From Kibdelosporangium sp040675465 (GTDB lineage Bacteria > Actinomycetota > Actinomycetes > Mycobacteriales > Pseudonocardiaceae), in contig NZ_JBFAPA010000002.1 of NCBI RefSeq assembly GCF_040675465.1, positions 186,001 to 250,000 on the forward strand: a stretch of DNA of 64,000 nt. Direction: 5' to 3'. The notes below the pieces were generated by a model that was not told the origin of the DNA, made no database searches, and saw only the letters and a list, made by a program, of their open reading frames with translations. Within the stretch, counting starts at the first letter, position 1; each line of letters opens with the position of its first letter. Both the position numbers and the translations under genes were made by a program. This document shows, piece by piece, positions 8,327 to 16,615 of the stretch.

Positions 8327-9217
8327 GTGACACGTACCGGATGGATCCTGTTCGCGCTGATGAGCGTGATCTGGGGACTGCCCTACCTGATGATCAAGGT
8401 GGCGGTCGGCGGGGTCTCCGTGCCCGTTCTGCTGCTCAGCCGCACCGCGGTCGGCGCCGTGATCCTGCTGCCGATGGCGCTGCGCCGCGTCCAGTGGACG
8501 GTCCTGCGCCGCCACTGGCTGCCGCTGCTGGCGTTCGCGTTGCTCGAGGTGGTCGGCCCGTGGGCGCTGCTGTCGGACGCCGAGCGCACGTTGTCCAGTT
8601 CGTTGACGGGACTGCTGATCGCGGCCGTTCCCATCGTCGGGGCCGTGGCGCTGGCCGTGATGGGGGAGCGGTCGGGCGCGAAGCAGTGGCTCGGCCTGGT
8701 GATCGGGTTCGGCGGGGTCGCCCTGCTGGCCGCGCCGAACCTCCGCGGCGGCGACGCCTGGTCCATTGTGGAGGTCATGCTGACGGCGGTCGGCTACGCG
8801 ATCGCGCCGATCATCGCCGCCCGCAAGCTCCAGGAGGTACCGACGATCGTGACCATCGTGGTCACCCTGGTGTTCTGCTCGCTGGTCTACCTGCCGTTCG
8901 CGATCGCCACCTGGCCGCAACGGGTTCCGGCGACGGACGTGCTGTTCGCGTTGGGCGGCCTGGCGATCATCTGCACGGCGTTGGCGTTCATGTTGTTCTT
9001 CCAGCTGATCCGCGAGGCCGGGCCGTCCCGCGCGGTGGTGATCACCTACGTCAACCCGGTCATCGCCGTCGCCGCGGGTGTGCTCGTGCTCAACGAACCG
9101 CTGACCATCACCACGGTCATCGCGTTCGTGCTGATCCTCGGCGGGTCGATCCTGGCGACCTCGAAGGTCAGTAGTACTGCCGAAGAGAAGGCCATATCCG
9201 CGACCAAGGTTGACTGA
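8327..9217 (+). CDS. EamA/DMT family transporter, 296 aa
   Basis: Ten predicted membrane helices arranged as two EamA repeats: VIWGLPYLMIKVAVGG with SRTAVGAVILLPMA in the first, and TALAFMLFFQLIREAG with YVNPVIAVAAGVLVLNEPL in the second. The last motif is the classic DMT signature. The family exports amino acids, nucleosides or drugs. GTG start at 8327, ten bases after the AraC gene, so the two are probably co-transcribed. Its 3' end overlaps the converging glycosyltransferase gene by 50 bases. Substrate unknown. Confidence 0.9.
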   Translation: MTRTGWILFALMSVIWGLPYLMIKVAVGGVSVPVLLLSRTAVGAVILLPMALRRVQWTVLRRHWLPLLAFALLEVVGPWALLSDAERTLSSSLTGLLIAAVPIVGAVALAVMGERSGAKQWLGLVIGFGGVALLAAPNLRGGDAWSIVEVMLTAVGYAIAPIIAARKLQEVPTIVTIVVTLVFCSLVYLPFAIATWPQRVPATDVLFALGGLAIICTALAFMLFFQLIREAGPSRAVVITYVNPVIAVAAGVLVLNEPLTITTVIAFVLILGGSILATSKVSSTAEEKAISATKVD

Positions 9218-10643
9218 CCGGCGAGCACAACATCACCGGCGTGCCCTGCTCGTCGTTGTCGATGCCGTACCCGTTGTCGTGCACGGCGACGACCTCGCAC
9301 CCGGTCACATAGTGCCGGATCGCTGCCTGTTCGCCGAAGTGCCCGACCAGCAGCACCGGCCCGGTCATGCTGTCGGCGGGCGGTCCCCAGTCCTCATAGG
9401 ACATATGCCCGGAGTAGGGCTGCGCGGGACCGTACCGCTCGACCGCGCCGGCCTGACCGTAGTCACCGGTGAAGATCACGGCCTTGTCCCGTTGGTCCGC
9501 CGGGATCTGCTGCCAGCCGCGATTCACCGTGGCCGCGAAGTCCGGCCAGCCGACCTGTTCGCCAGGTTCCTTGTTGACCGCCAGCACCGGACCGAGCCAA
9601 GCCGGCGGCAGCACGGGCATTCCGACGACAACCGAGACCACAACGCAGACAGCGGCGGCGATCCCACTGAGGACACGACGAGCCCGCGTGCGCAGCCAGT
9701 TCAACGTGGGCTCAACACCCGCCGGAACCAGCAACATCAGCAATGGCACCGAGTAGTACGGCTTCCCGCCCAGCACAAGGAGCTCCACGCACACAACACC
9801 GTAAGCGACCGGGAACGCCCGCAGTGCACGGTCCTTCCACAGCCGGATGATCCCGGTGATCCAGACCGGGACCAGGATCGGTGACAGCAGCACGAGTTGC
9901 ATGGGAATGAACTGGATCCGGTTGTCCGGGCCGTCATCCTCGCTGATCCCACCGGCCACGGTGAGCAGCGGGAAGTCGTGCGCCGCCTGCCACAGGAAGA
10001 TCGGCAACGTGACCAACACGGCCACGGCGACCCCGGCCCACAACCAGGCGCTCAGCAACACCTTGCGCGGTCCGAAAACCAGCACGCCGACCGCCAGACC
10101 CGAGGCCAGCAAGAGGATGAGCCACTTGTTGGCCATGCCCAGCCCGATCAGTGCCCCGACCGCGACCCAGTACCGCCCGTCGCCGGTCCGCAGCAACCGC
10201 ATCACCGCGAGCCCCAAGGCGACCCAGATCAGCATGTCGATCGTGGTCGTGGACAACATGTGCGTCACCACGACGACGAACGTCGACAACGCGGTGGCCG
10301 CCGCGGACACCCACTGAACGGTCCGCCCGCCGCCCACTTCCCGTGCCACCAAAGCGATCAACACGACTGTCGCCGCGCCCGCCAAGGTCGACACGACTCG
10401 CAGTCCCATAGGTGTGTCACCGAAGACGGACGTCGACAGCCAGCCCAGGACCGGTGTCAACGGCGGCTGGTCGACGTATCCCCAGTCCAGGTGCTTGCCC
10501 GCGGCCAGGAAGTACAGCTCGTCCCGGTGGAACCCGTACCGCCCGGACAACGCGGTGGCCACGGCGAGGAGAACCAGGACGACGACGCCGACCTGGCGCC
10601 ACGCGACCGTCGGCAACAACTTCGTTTCGGCAGCTACGGCCAT
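9168..10643 (-). CDS. GT39/ArnT-like membrane glycosyltransferase, 491 aa
   Basis: Multi-pass protein with a first extracytoplasmic loop containing FHRDELYF, the acidic DE pair typical of GT-C enzymes that use polyprenyl-phosphate sugar donors, followed by about ten more hydrophobic segments and a soluble C-terminal region with two Cys residues. Family members transfer mannose, arabinose or similar sugars to proteins or envelope glycans at the outer membrane face. The ATG at 10643 has GGGAGG six bases upstream; the frame is open to 11126 but that extension is not protein-like. The divergent neighbour is a dienelactone hydrolase gene. Confidence 0.87.
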   Translation of the reverse strand: MAVAAETKLLPTVAWRQVGVVVLVLLAVATALSGRYGFHRDELYFLAAGKHLDWGYVDQPPLTPVLGWLSTSVFGDTPMGLRVVSTLAGAATVVLIALVAREVGGGRTVQWVSAAATALSTFVVVVTHMLSTTTIDMLIWVALGLAVMRLLRTGDGRYWVAVGALIGLGMANKWLILLLASGLAVGVLVFGPRKVLLSAWLWAGVAVAVLVTLPIFLWQAAHDFPLLTVAGGISEDDGPDNRIQFIPMQLVLLSPILVPVWITGIIRLWKDRALRAFPVAYGVVCVELLVLGGKPYYSVPLLMLLVPAGVEPTLNWLRTRARRVLSGIAAAVCVVVSVVVGMPVLPPAWLGPVLAVNKEPGEQVGWPDFAATVNRGWQQIPADQRDKAVIFTGDYGQAGAVERYGPAQPYSGHMSYEDWGPPADSMTGPVLLVGHFGEQAAIRHYVTGCEVVAVHDNGYGIDNDEQGTPVMLCSPVSQPWSRIWPSLRQYY

Positions 10644-10746
10644 CACAGACCTCCCCCAGCCAGGGGCCCGATCGTAGACCGGATTCACCCTGACGGGAAT
10701 TGCCCGGGGGACTACGGTCGTGATCAACCGAACGGAAGGGCACGAC

Positions 10747-11475
10747 ATGGCGGACATCGACCTGACCGGCCTGGCCCGGCAGAAGGGCGGCTCGCAGCCG
10801 CTGCGGGGGTATCTGGCGAAGCCGGAAGGCGATGGGCCCTGGCCCGGTGTGGTCGTCGTGCACGAGGCGTTCGGGCTGGACGACGTGATGAAACGGCAGG
10901 CCGACCGGCTCGCCAGGGCCGGGTTCCTGGCGCTCGCGCCGGACCTGTTCAGCGCGGGCGGCGTGCGCAAGTGCCTGATCTCGACGTTCCGGGCGCTGGC
11001 CAAGGGGGAGGGGCGGGCGTTCGTGGACATCGGCGTGGCCCGGCAGTGGCTGGCCGGCTCCGCGGACTGCACCGGGAAGATCGGCGTCATCGGGTTCTGC
11101 ATGGGCGGCGGGTTCGCGCTGGCCACCGCGAACGCCGGGTTCGACGCCTCCGCGCCGAACTACGGGGTGCTGCCGCGCGAGCTGGACAAGGCCCTGGAAG
11201 GCGCGTGCCCGATCGTGGCCAGCTACGGGTACAAGGACATCCCGTTCCGCAAGATGCCGGTCAAGCTGGAGGAAGCGTTGACCCGCAAGGGAATCCCACA
11301 CGACGTGAAGACCTATCCGAACGCGGGCCACTCGTTCCTCAACGACGGCCCGGCCGGCCCGAAGCTGCTGCAGCCGTTGATGAAGGTCATGCGGATCGGC
11401 CCGGAACCCGAGTCGGCCAAGGATGCCTGGCAGCGGATCGACTCGTTCTTCGCCGAACACCTGGGCAAGTCGTGA
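10747..11475 (+). CDS. Dienelactone hydrolase family protein, 242 aa
   Basis: Alpha/beta hydrolase with the nucleophile elbow GFCMGGGFAL (Cys nucleophile, as in carboxymethylenebutenolidase) and a C-terminal His in NAGHSFLND; the acid is probably in YGYKDIPF. Early HEAFGLDDVMKRQADRLA also matches the family. DLH enzymes hydrolyse dienelactones in chloroaromatic degradation, but many actinobacterial members have unknown ester substrates. The ATG at 10747 has GGAAGGG six bases upstream, better than the in-frame GTG at 10720. It is coupled to the next gene by a GTGA overlap. Confidence 0.9.
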   Translation: MADIDLTGLARQKGGSQPLRGYLAKPEGDGPWPGVVVVHEAFGLDDVMKRQADRLARAGFLALAPDLFSAGGVRKCLISTFRALAKGEGRAFVDIGVARQWLAGSADCTGKIGVIGFCMGGGFALATANAGFDASAPNYGVLPRELDKALEGACPIVASYGYKDIPFRKMPVKLEEALTRKGIPHDVKTYPNAGHSFLNDGPAGPKLLQPLMKVMRIGPEPESAKDAWQRIDSFFAEHLGKS

Positions 11476-12014
11476 GCACCTGGGACGACGTCCGCCGGAT
11501 CGCGCTGAGCCTGCCGGAGACCTCGGAACGCGTGAGCCGCGGCTCGGCCCAGTGGTGTGTCAAGGACAAGCTGTTCGTCTGGGAACGGCCGCTGGGCAGG
11601 AAGGACCGGGCCGACCTGGGCGAGCGGGCTCCGGACCGCCCGATCCTCGGCGTCCGGGTCGCGGACGAGGGCGTCAAGGCGGCGCTGATCGCCGACGACC
11701 CGGCGGTCTACTTCACGATCCCGCATTTCGACGGGTATCCGGCGGTTCTGGTGCTGCTGGACGAGATCAGCGTGCCCGAGCTGGAGGAGCTCGCCACCGA
11801 GGCGTGGCTCCTCCGCGCGCCCAAGCGTCTCGCCCAGGAGTTCCTGGCGAGAGCGTGTCCTGCGGATCTCGATCGCGACAGCCGAGCCGAGGCGGCCCCT
11901 GACGGCACCGCAGGACCGCCAAAAGACAACCAGTATTCCGACGGCCCTGCGGCACCGTCAGGAACCACCTCGATCTCGCCTCTTATCGACCGAGATCCGC
12001 AGGACACGCTCTAG
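11472..12014 (+). CDS. MmcQ/YjbR family protein with MITE-derived C-terminal tail, 180 aa
   Basis: Residues 1 to about 126 match the YjbR/MmcQ fold: WDDVRRIALSLPETSER, KLFVWERP, PHFDGYPAVLVLLDEI, then EEWL-like TEAWLLRAPKRLAQEFLA where the family normally ends. The remaining 54 or so residues are low-complexity and are encoded by the palindromic element at 11850-12012, so the insertion has replaced the native stop and extended the frame. GTG start overlaps the hydrolase stop (GTGA). The domain is often called DNA-binding, but its function is not settled. Confidence 0.82.
   Translation: MSTWDDVRRIALSLPETSERVSRGSAQWCVKDKLFVWERPLGRKDRADLGERAPDRPILGVRVADEGVKAALIADDPAVYFTIPHFDGYPAVLVLLDEISVPELEELATEAWLLRAPKRLAQEFLARACPADLDRDSRAEAAPDGTAGPPKDNQYSDGPAAPSGTTSISPLIDRDPQDTL
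11850..12012. mobile_element. MITE-like palindromic element, 163 bp
   Basis: The ends are 26-base inverted repeats with one mismatch (11850-11875 and 11987-12012); the outer shared core is GAGCGTGTCCTGCGGATCTC. Inside, a second pair of matching arms (CCTGACGGCACCGCAGG at 11898 and its near-complement around 11946-11962) lets nearly the whole element fold into one long imperfect hairpin with a loop around 11920-11937. It encodes no transposase. The left end lies in the YjbR frame; the right end touches the stop codons of both converging genes. No clear target duplication is visible. It may also act as a two-way terminator. Confidence 0.75.
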
Positions 12015-14266
12015 CCAACAGTGACCGGCGGGGCCTCCCCGTCGAACCGCTCGATCTGCACGAGCGTGTGCTGACCGGTGCAGCCCTGAGTCAACCTTGA
12101 GGTGGGCCGGTCGGTGGTGAGCACGTTCGGGTTGCCGTGCGCGCAAAGCGGGCCCGTCGGGTGATCCTCAACCGGGTCGAACCACGCGCCCGTCGGCAGT
12201 TGCACCACCGACGGCCGGACGTCCTCGGACACCACCGCGCCCGCGAGGCACGCGCCCTTGTCGTTGAACACCCGCACGATGTCCCCGTCGGAGATCCCGC
12301 GCGCGGCGGCGTCGGCGGGGTGGATCCGGATCGCCTCCCGGCCCGCCACCTTGGCCGCCTGGCTGGTCGGGCCCACGTCGAGCTGGCTGTGCAGGCGGGT
12401 GCTGGGCTGGTTGGCGATGAGGTGCAACGGGAACCGCTGCGCCCGCGGCCCGCCGAGCCAGTCCTCCGGCTCCAGCCACACCGGGTACCCGGGGCAGTCG
12501 TCGTAGCCGAACCCGGCCACGGTCGCCGAGGTGATCTCGATGCGTTTGCTGGGCGTGGGCAACGGATGCGCGTCCGGATCCGCGCGGAAGTCGCTGAACA
12601 GCGTGTAGTCCGGGTTCTCGCCGGTCAGCTCCAGCTCGCCGGCCGCCCAGAAGTCCGCGAAGGACGGTTCGGTGCGCCACTCGGAGTACAGGTGCTCCAG
12701 CCATTCCCGGGAGGTGCGGCCTTCGGTGAACTCCTTGGCCGCGCCCATCCGCTCGGCGATCCCGGTGAAGATGTCGTAGTCGTCCCGCGCCTGACCGGCC
12801 GGTTCGGCGATCCGGTGCATCGCGATCAGCCGCGAGTCGCGGCGACCGGAGCCGAAGTCCTCTCGTTCCACGAAAGTCGTCGCCGGCAGGACGATGTCCG
12901 CGTGCCGGGCCGAGGCTGTCCAATATGGATCGTGCACGATCACCGTGTCCGGCCTGGTGAACGCCTCGCGCAGCCGGAACAGGTCCTGGTGGTGGTGGAA
13001 CGGGTTGCCGCCGGCCCAGTACACCACCCGGATGTCCGGGTAGTGCCGGACCTCGCCGTTGAACTCGTAGCGCTGCCCCGGGTTGAGCAGCATGTCGGCG
13101 ATCCGGTTGACCGGGATGAACTCCTCGACCGGGTTGGTTCCCTGGGGCAGGAACGGGGTCCGCACCTCGGGGCCGGTCGATCCCATGTCGCCCATGGATC
13201 CGTAGCCGTGCCCGAAGCCACCGCCCGGCAGGCCGATCTGGCCGAGCATGGCGGCCAGCGTGATCCCGGCCCAGATGGGCTGTTCGCCGTACTGGATGCG
13301 TTGCAGCGACCAGGTGATCGTGATCATCGTGCGGGACGCGGCCATCTTGCGGGCCAGTGCCACGAGGTCCGCGGCCGGGATCTCGGTGATCGCGCCGGCC
13401 CACTCGGCGGACTTCGGCACGCCGTCGGCGGAACCGAGGAGATAGCGTTCGAACTCGTCGTACCCGGTGGTGTACCGGTCGAGGAAAGCACGGTCGTGCA
13501 AACCTTCCGTGCACAACGTGTGGGCAAGCCCGAGCATCAGCGCGGTGTCGGTGCCGGGCCGGAGCGCGTGCCACTTCACGTCCACTGTGGACGGAAGGTC
13601 GGCGCGGAGCGGGCTGATCAGCGCCACTTCGACCTCGGACTCGGCGAGCTGGTCCAGGTGGACGGGCGAGGTGTGTTCGGTGAGGCCGCCCGGGCTGACC
13701 GACATGTTCTTGACCGGCATGCCACCGAAGGCGACCAGCAGTTCGGTGTTCCGGAGAATCGTCGGCCAGGCGGTTCCGCCGAACAGCACCGCGTTCGCGT
13801 CGCCGACGATGTGCGGCAGCGCGAACATCGAGCAGCCGAAGCTGTACGTGCCCTTGTGGTAGGTGTAGCCGCCGATCGTGTTGAGGAAGCGGTGCAGCTG
13901 GCTCTGTGAGTGGTGGAACCGGCCCGCGCTGGCCCATCCGTAGGAACCGCCGTAGATCGCCTGGTTGCCGTGCCGCTCGCGCACCCGGCCCAGCTCGGCC
14001 GCGACCAGATCGAGTGCCTTGTCCCAGCTGACTTCCACGAACTCGTCGCGTCCGCGTCCGGAGTCCGGGCCGGGGCCGTTGTCCAGCCAGCCGCGGCGGA
14101 TCGCCGGTGCGGACACGCGGCTGCGGTGGCCGAGCGTCGCGGGCAGGTTGCCCAGCAACGCGGACGGCGCCGGGTCGGCGGGGTGCGGGCTGACCTTGAG
14201 CTGCCCGTCCGGCCCGACCTCGGCCAGGAACGCTCCCCAGTGCGACGTGCTCGGCAGGATCGTCAT
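12011..14266 (-). CDS. BisC-like molybdopterin S/N-oxide reductase, 751 aa
   Basis: Molybdopterin-guanine-dinucleotide oxidoreductase of the DMSO/TMAO/biotin-sulfoxide reductase group. The N-terminus THWGAF-like SHWGAFLAEV and the segment GGSYGWASAGRFHHSQSQL with the Mo-ligating Ser are diagnostic; no N-terminal Fe-S Cys motif is present. There is no twin-arginine signal, so a cytoplasmic enzyme like BisC is expected, reducing biotin sulfoxide, methionine sulfoxide or similar. The ATG at 14266 (MTILPSTSHWG) matches where homologues begin, although GGAGGG is only about two bases upstream; the open frame to 14689 is rejected. It diverges from a Liv-type ABC operon. Confidence 0.92.
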   Translation of the reverse strand: MTILPSTSHWGAFLAEVGPDGQLKVSPHPADPAPSALLGNLPATLGHRSRVSAPAIRRGWLDNGPGPDSGRGRDEFVEVSWDKALDLVAAELGRVRERHGNQAIYGGSYGWASAGRFHHSQSQLHRFLNTIGGYTYHKGTYSFGCSMFALPHIVGDANAVLFGGTAWPTILRNTELLVAFGGMPVKNMSVSPGGLTEHTSPVHLDQLAESEVEVALISPLRADLPSTVDVKWHALRPGTDTALMLGLAHTLCTEGLHDRAFLDRYTTGYDEFERYLLGSADGVPKSAEWAGAITEIPAADLVALARKMAASRTMITITWSLQRIQYGEQPIWAGITLAAMLGQIGLPGGGFGHGYGSMGDMGSTGPEVRTPFLPQGTNPVEEFIPVNRIADMLLNPGQRYEFNGEVRHYPDIRVVYWAGGNPFHHHQDLFRLREAFTRPDTVIVHDPYWTASARHADIVLPATTFVEREDFGSGRRDSRLIAMHRIAEPAGQARDDYDIFTGIAERMGAAKEFTEGRTSREWLEHLYSEWRTEPSFADFWAAGELELTGENPDYTLFSDFRADPDAHPLPTPSKRIEITSATVAGFGYDDCPGYPVWLEPEDWLGGPRAQRFPLHLIANQPSTRLHSQLDVGPTSQAAKVAGREAIRIHPADAAARGISDGDIVRVFNDKGACLAGAVVSEDVRPSVVQLPTGAWFDPVEDHPTGPLCAHGNPNVLTTDRPTSRLTQGCTGQHTLVQIERFDGEAPPVTVG

Positions 14267-14519
14267 GCCCTCCAGCGTGAACCTTTTGATCCGGAAACGC
14301 GAGGCAGTTGATCTGAAGGATTCCTGTTCGCGTCCTGTTGGTTCGCTGAACCCGTTGGTGGGCGGGGGATTCCACTGTCGGCTTGTTCGTATTTCACCGA
14401 ATATCAACATAGTAGGTGCGTCGATGACCGAGTGTTGACAGACTGGTGCGGCCCACAGCACGATGTGCCGGCTGCAATCGTTTGCTGTCCTTCCGCCACT
14501 GACGTCTAGGGAGACGCGC

Positions 14520-15737
14520 ATGGGACGCCAACCAACCCGAAGGTGGTTAACAGCCCTGGTCGCGTGCGTCGCCTTAGCGGCGAGCGCCTGCTCGGGCGGC
14601 AAGAACCCGGGTTCGGCGACCGGGCCGCTGGTCATCGGCGCGTCCCTGCCGCTCACCGGCCAGTTCTCGCAGCCCGGCGGCGAGGCCAAGCGCGGCTACG
14701 AGATCTGGCGCGACATGGTCAACGCCAAGGGCGGCCTGCTCGGCCGCCAGGTCGAGCTGAAGATCATGGACGATGCCAGCAACCAGGACACGATCATCGC
14801 CGACTACACCAAGCTGATCACCGAGGACAAGGCCGACCTGCTGCTGGGCAGCTTCTCCTCGCTGCTCAACTTCGCCGCCTCGGCGGTGGCGGAGCGCAAC
14901 CGGATGCTCTACGTCGAGCCGGCCGGCGGCGCGCCGAACATGTTCAGCCGCGGCTTCAAGATGCTGTTCTTCGCCCAGCCCGCGACCGCCCCGCACCAGG
15001 CCGACGGCGTGGTGCAATGGATTTCGAGCCTGCCCGCGGACCAGCGCCCGGCCACCGCCGCGTACATCACCCAGGACGACCCGTTCACCCGCCCGGCCAT
15101 CGAGTCGCTGCGGAAACAGCTCGAAGGCGCGGGCGTGAAGACCCTGTACTCGCAGGTCTACCCGGCCAGCACCACCAACTTCCAGCCGCTGGCCAGTGCG
15201 ATCGCCGGGGCCAAGCCGGACCTGGTCGCCCAGGGCGCGCAGTTCGAGGACGGCGTCGGCGCGGTGCGGTCGCTGCAGCAGGTCGGGTTCTCGCCCAAGG
15301 TGATGTTCCAGACCAACGCGCCGGGCAACGGGAAGCAGTACAGCGACGGCATCGGCATGGGCGCGACCGAGGGCGTCATGTACTGCACGAGCTGGAGCGA
15401 GAACGCCAAGACCCCGCTGAACGCCGAGTTCACCGCCGAGTACCGCAAACGTTTCAACGGACCGCCCGCCGAGGACGCCGCCGACGGGTTCGCCGCGGCC
15501 CAGGTCCTGCAGGCCGCGGTCGCCGCGGTGGGCAAGATCGACCAGACCGCGCTGGCGGACTGGTTGCGCGGCAACCAGGTGGAGACCATCCTCGGCCCGC
15601 TCAAGTGGGCCGCCAACGGCGAGCCGCAGACCACGTTCATGCTCGCCCAGTGGCAGAACGGGAAGGTCGAGGTCGTCTCGCCGAAACAGGCCGCGACCAC
15701 GGACAAGGTCGTCTTCCCGAAGCCGGCCTGGCCATGA
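14520..15737 (+). CDS. Branched-chain amino-acid-type ABC transporter substrate-binding lipoprotein, 405 aa
   Basis: Lipoprotein signal with ALAASACSGG (lipidated Cys near residue 21), then a type I periplasmic-binding fold (Peripla_BP_6): VIGASLPLTGQFSQPGGEAK is the typical start. LivJ-like proteins bind branched-chain amino acids, but relatives bind urea, amides or aromatic acids, so the ligand is open. The ATG at 14520 has GGGAG six bases upstream. A TTGACA hexamer lies at 14435-14440 in the 253-base divergent gap without a convincing -10. It is the first gene of a four-gene operon, overlapping the next by ATGA. Confidence 0.92.
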   Translation: MGRQPTRRWLTALVACVALAASACSGGKNPGSATGPLVIGASLPLTGQFSQPGGEAKRGYEIWRDMVNAKGGLLGRQVELKIMDDASNQDTIIADYTKLITEDKADLLLGSFSSLLNFAASAVAERNRMLYVEPAGGAPNMFSRGFKMLFFAQPATAPHQADGVVQWISSLPADQRPATAAYITQDDPFTRPAIESLRKQLEGAGVKTLYSQVYPASTTNFQPLASAIAGAKPDLVAQGAQFEDGVGAVRSLQQVGFSPKVMFQTNAPGNGKQYSDGIGMGATEGVMYCTSWSENAKTPLNAEFTAEYRKRFNGPPAEDAADGFAAAQVLQAAVAAVGKIDQTALADWLRGNQVETILGPLKWAANGEPQTTFMLAQWQNGKVEVVSPKQAATTDKVVFPKPAWP

Positions 15738-16615
15738 CCCAGCTCCTGCAGACGATTGCGCTCGGGCTGCTGATCGGCGGCGTGTACTCGCTGATGGCCT
15801 CCGGCCTGACCCTGATCTTCGGGATCATGGGGATCGTCAACGTGGCCCAGGGCGCGCTGCTGGTGCTGGTGGCCATGGTGACCTGGAAGACCTGGCAGCT
15901 CACCGGGATCGACCCGATCCTGCTCGCGGTGGCCACCACGCCGGCGATGTTCGCGCTGGGCTGGGTGCTCTACCGGCTGGTGATCGTCCGGGTGCGCTCG
16001 TCCGCGCCGGCCATGTCGATGCTGCTGACCTTCGGGCTGGCGCTGACCATCGAGGGCCTGCTCAACATCACCTCCGGCAACTACTTCCGGTCGGCCACCC
16101 CGTCCTACTTCGCCGAGTCGTTCCGGCTCGGCGGGGTGGCCCTGCCCAAGGCCCAGGTGTTCGGCTGCCTGGCCGCGCTGGTCGTGCTGGGCCTGCTCTA
16201 CCTGGTGCTGAACCGGACCTGGACCGGGCGGGCGATCCGGGCCTGCGCGCAGAACCCGTCCGGCGCGGCCCTGGTCGGCATCGGCGCGTCCTCGATCGCG
16301 GCGCTATCGTTTGCACTGGGTACGGCCACCGCGGGCGCGGGCGGCTCGATACTCTCCGTGCTCTACCCGTTCTTCCCGGCCTCGCACTACGACTGGATCG
16401 CCCGGCTGCTCGGCATCATCGTGCTCGGCGGGATGGGTTCGCTGCGGGGCGCCTGGGTCGGTGCGCTGGTTCTCGGCCTGGCCGAGACGGTGACCGCGAC
16501 CTATGGCTCGCCCCGGTGGTCGACGTTGGTGTTCTACGCCGTGATCCTGCTGGTTCTGCTGGTTCGGCCGCACGGGCTGTTCGGCACCAAGCTGCGTGAG
16601 GATGTCACCGTATGA
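15734..16615 (+). CDS. LivH-like ABC transporter permease, 293 aa
   Basis: Hydrophobic integral membrane protein with the BPD_transp_2 signatures LIFGIMGIVNVAQGALL near the N-terminus and ARLLGIIVLGGMGSLRGAWV (the cytoplasmic coupling loop) towards the C-terminus. It forms half of the channel together with the permease part of the downstream fusion. ATGA overlap with the binding-protein gene and with the next gene shows translational coupling. Confidence 0.92.
   Translation: MTQLLQTIALGLLIGGVYSLMASGLTLIFGIMGIVNVAQGALLVLVAMVTWKTWQLTGIDPILLAVATTPAMFALGWVLYRLVIVRVRSSAPAMSMLLTFGLALTIEGLLNITSGNYFRSATPSYFAESFRLGGVALPKAQVFGCLAALVVLGLLYLVLNRTWTGRAIRACAQNPSGAALVGIGASSIAALSFALGTATAGAGGSILSVLYPFFPASHYDWIARLLGIIVLGGMGSLRGAWVGALVLGLAETVTATYGSPRWSTLVFYAVILLVLLVRPHGLFGTKLREDVTV

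Noticed and set aside
10644..11126. N-terminal extension of the GT39-like protein
   Set aside because: The extension lacks membrane segments and family similarity and overlaps the hydrolase gene; a good ribosome-binding site precedes the ATG at 10643.
9897..11471. Long forward frame upstream of the YjbR gene
   Set aside because: It crosses the glycosyltransferase and hydrolase genes in wrong frames. Only the part from 11472 on is a real gene.
12137..13909. 590-codon forward frame opposite the molybdoenzyme
   Set aside because: Antisense shadow with Arg/Gly/Val composition; the reverse strand has full BisC-family motifs.
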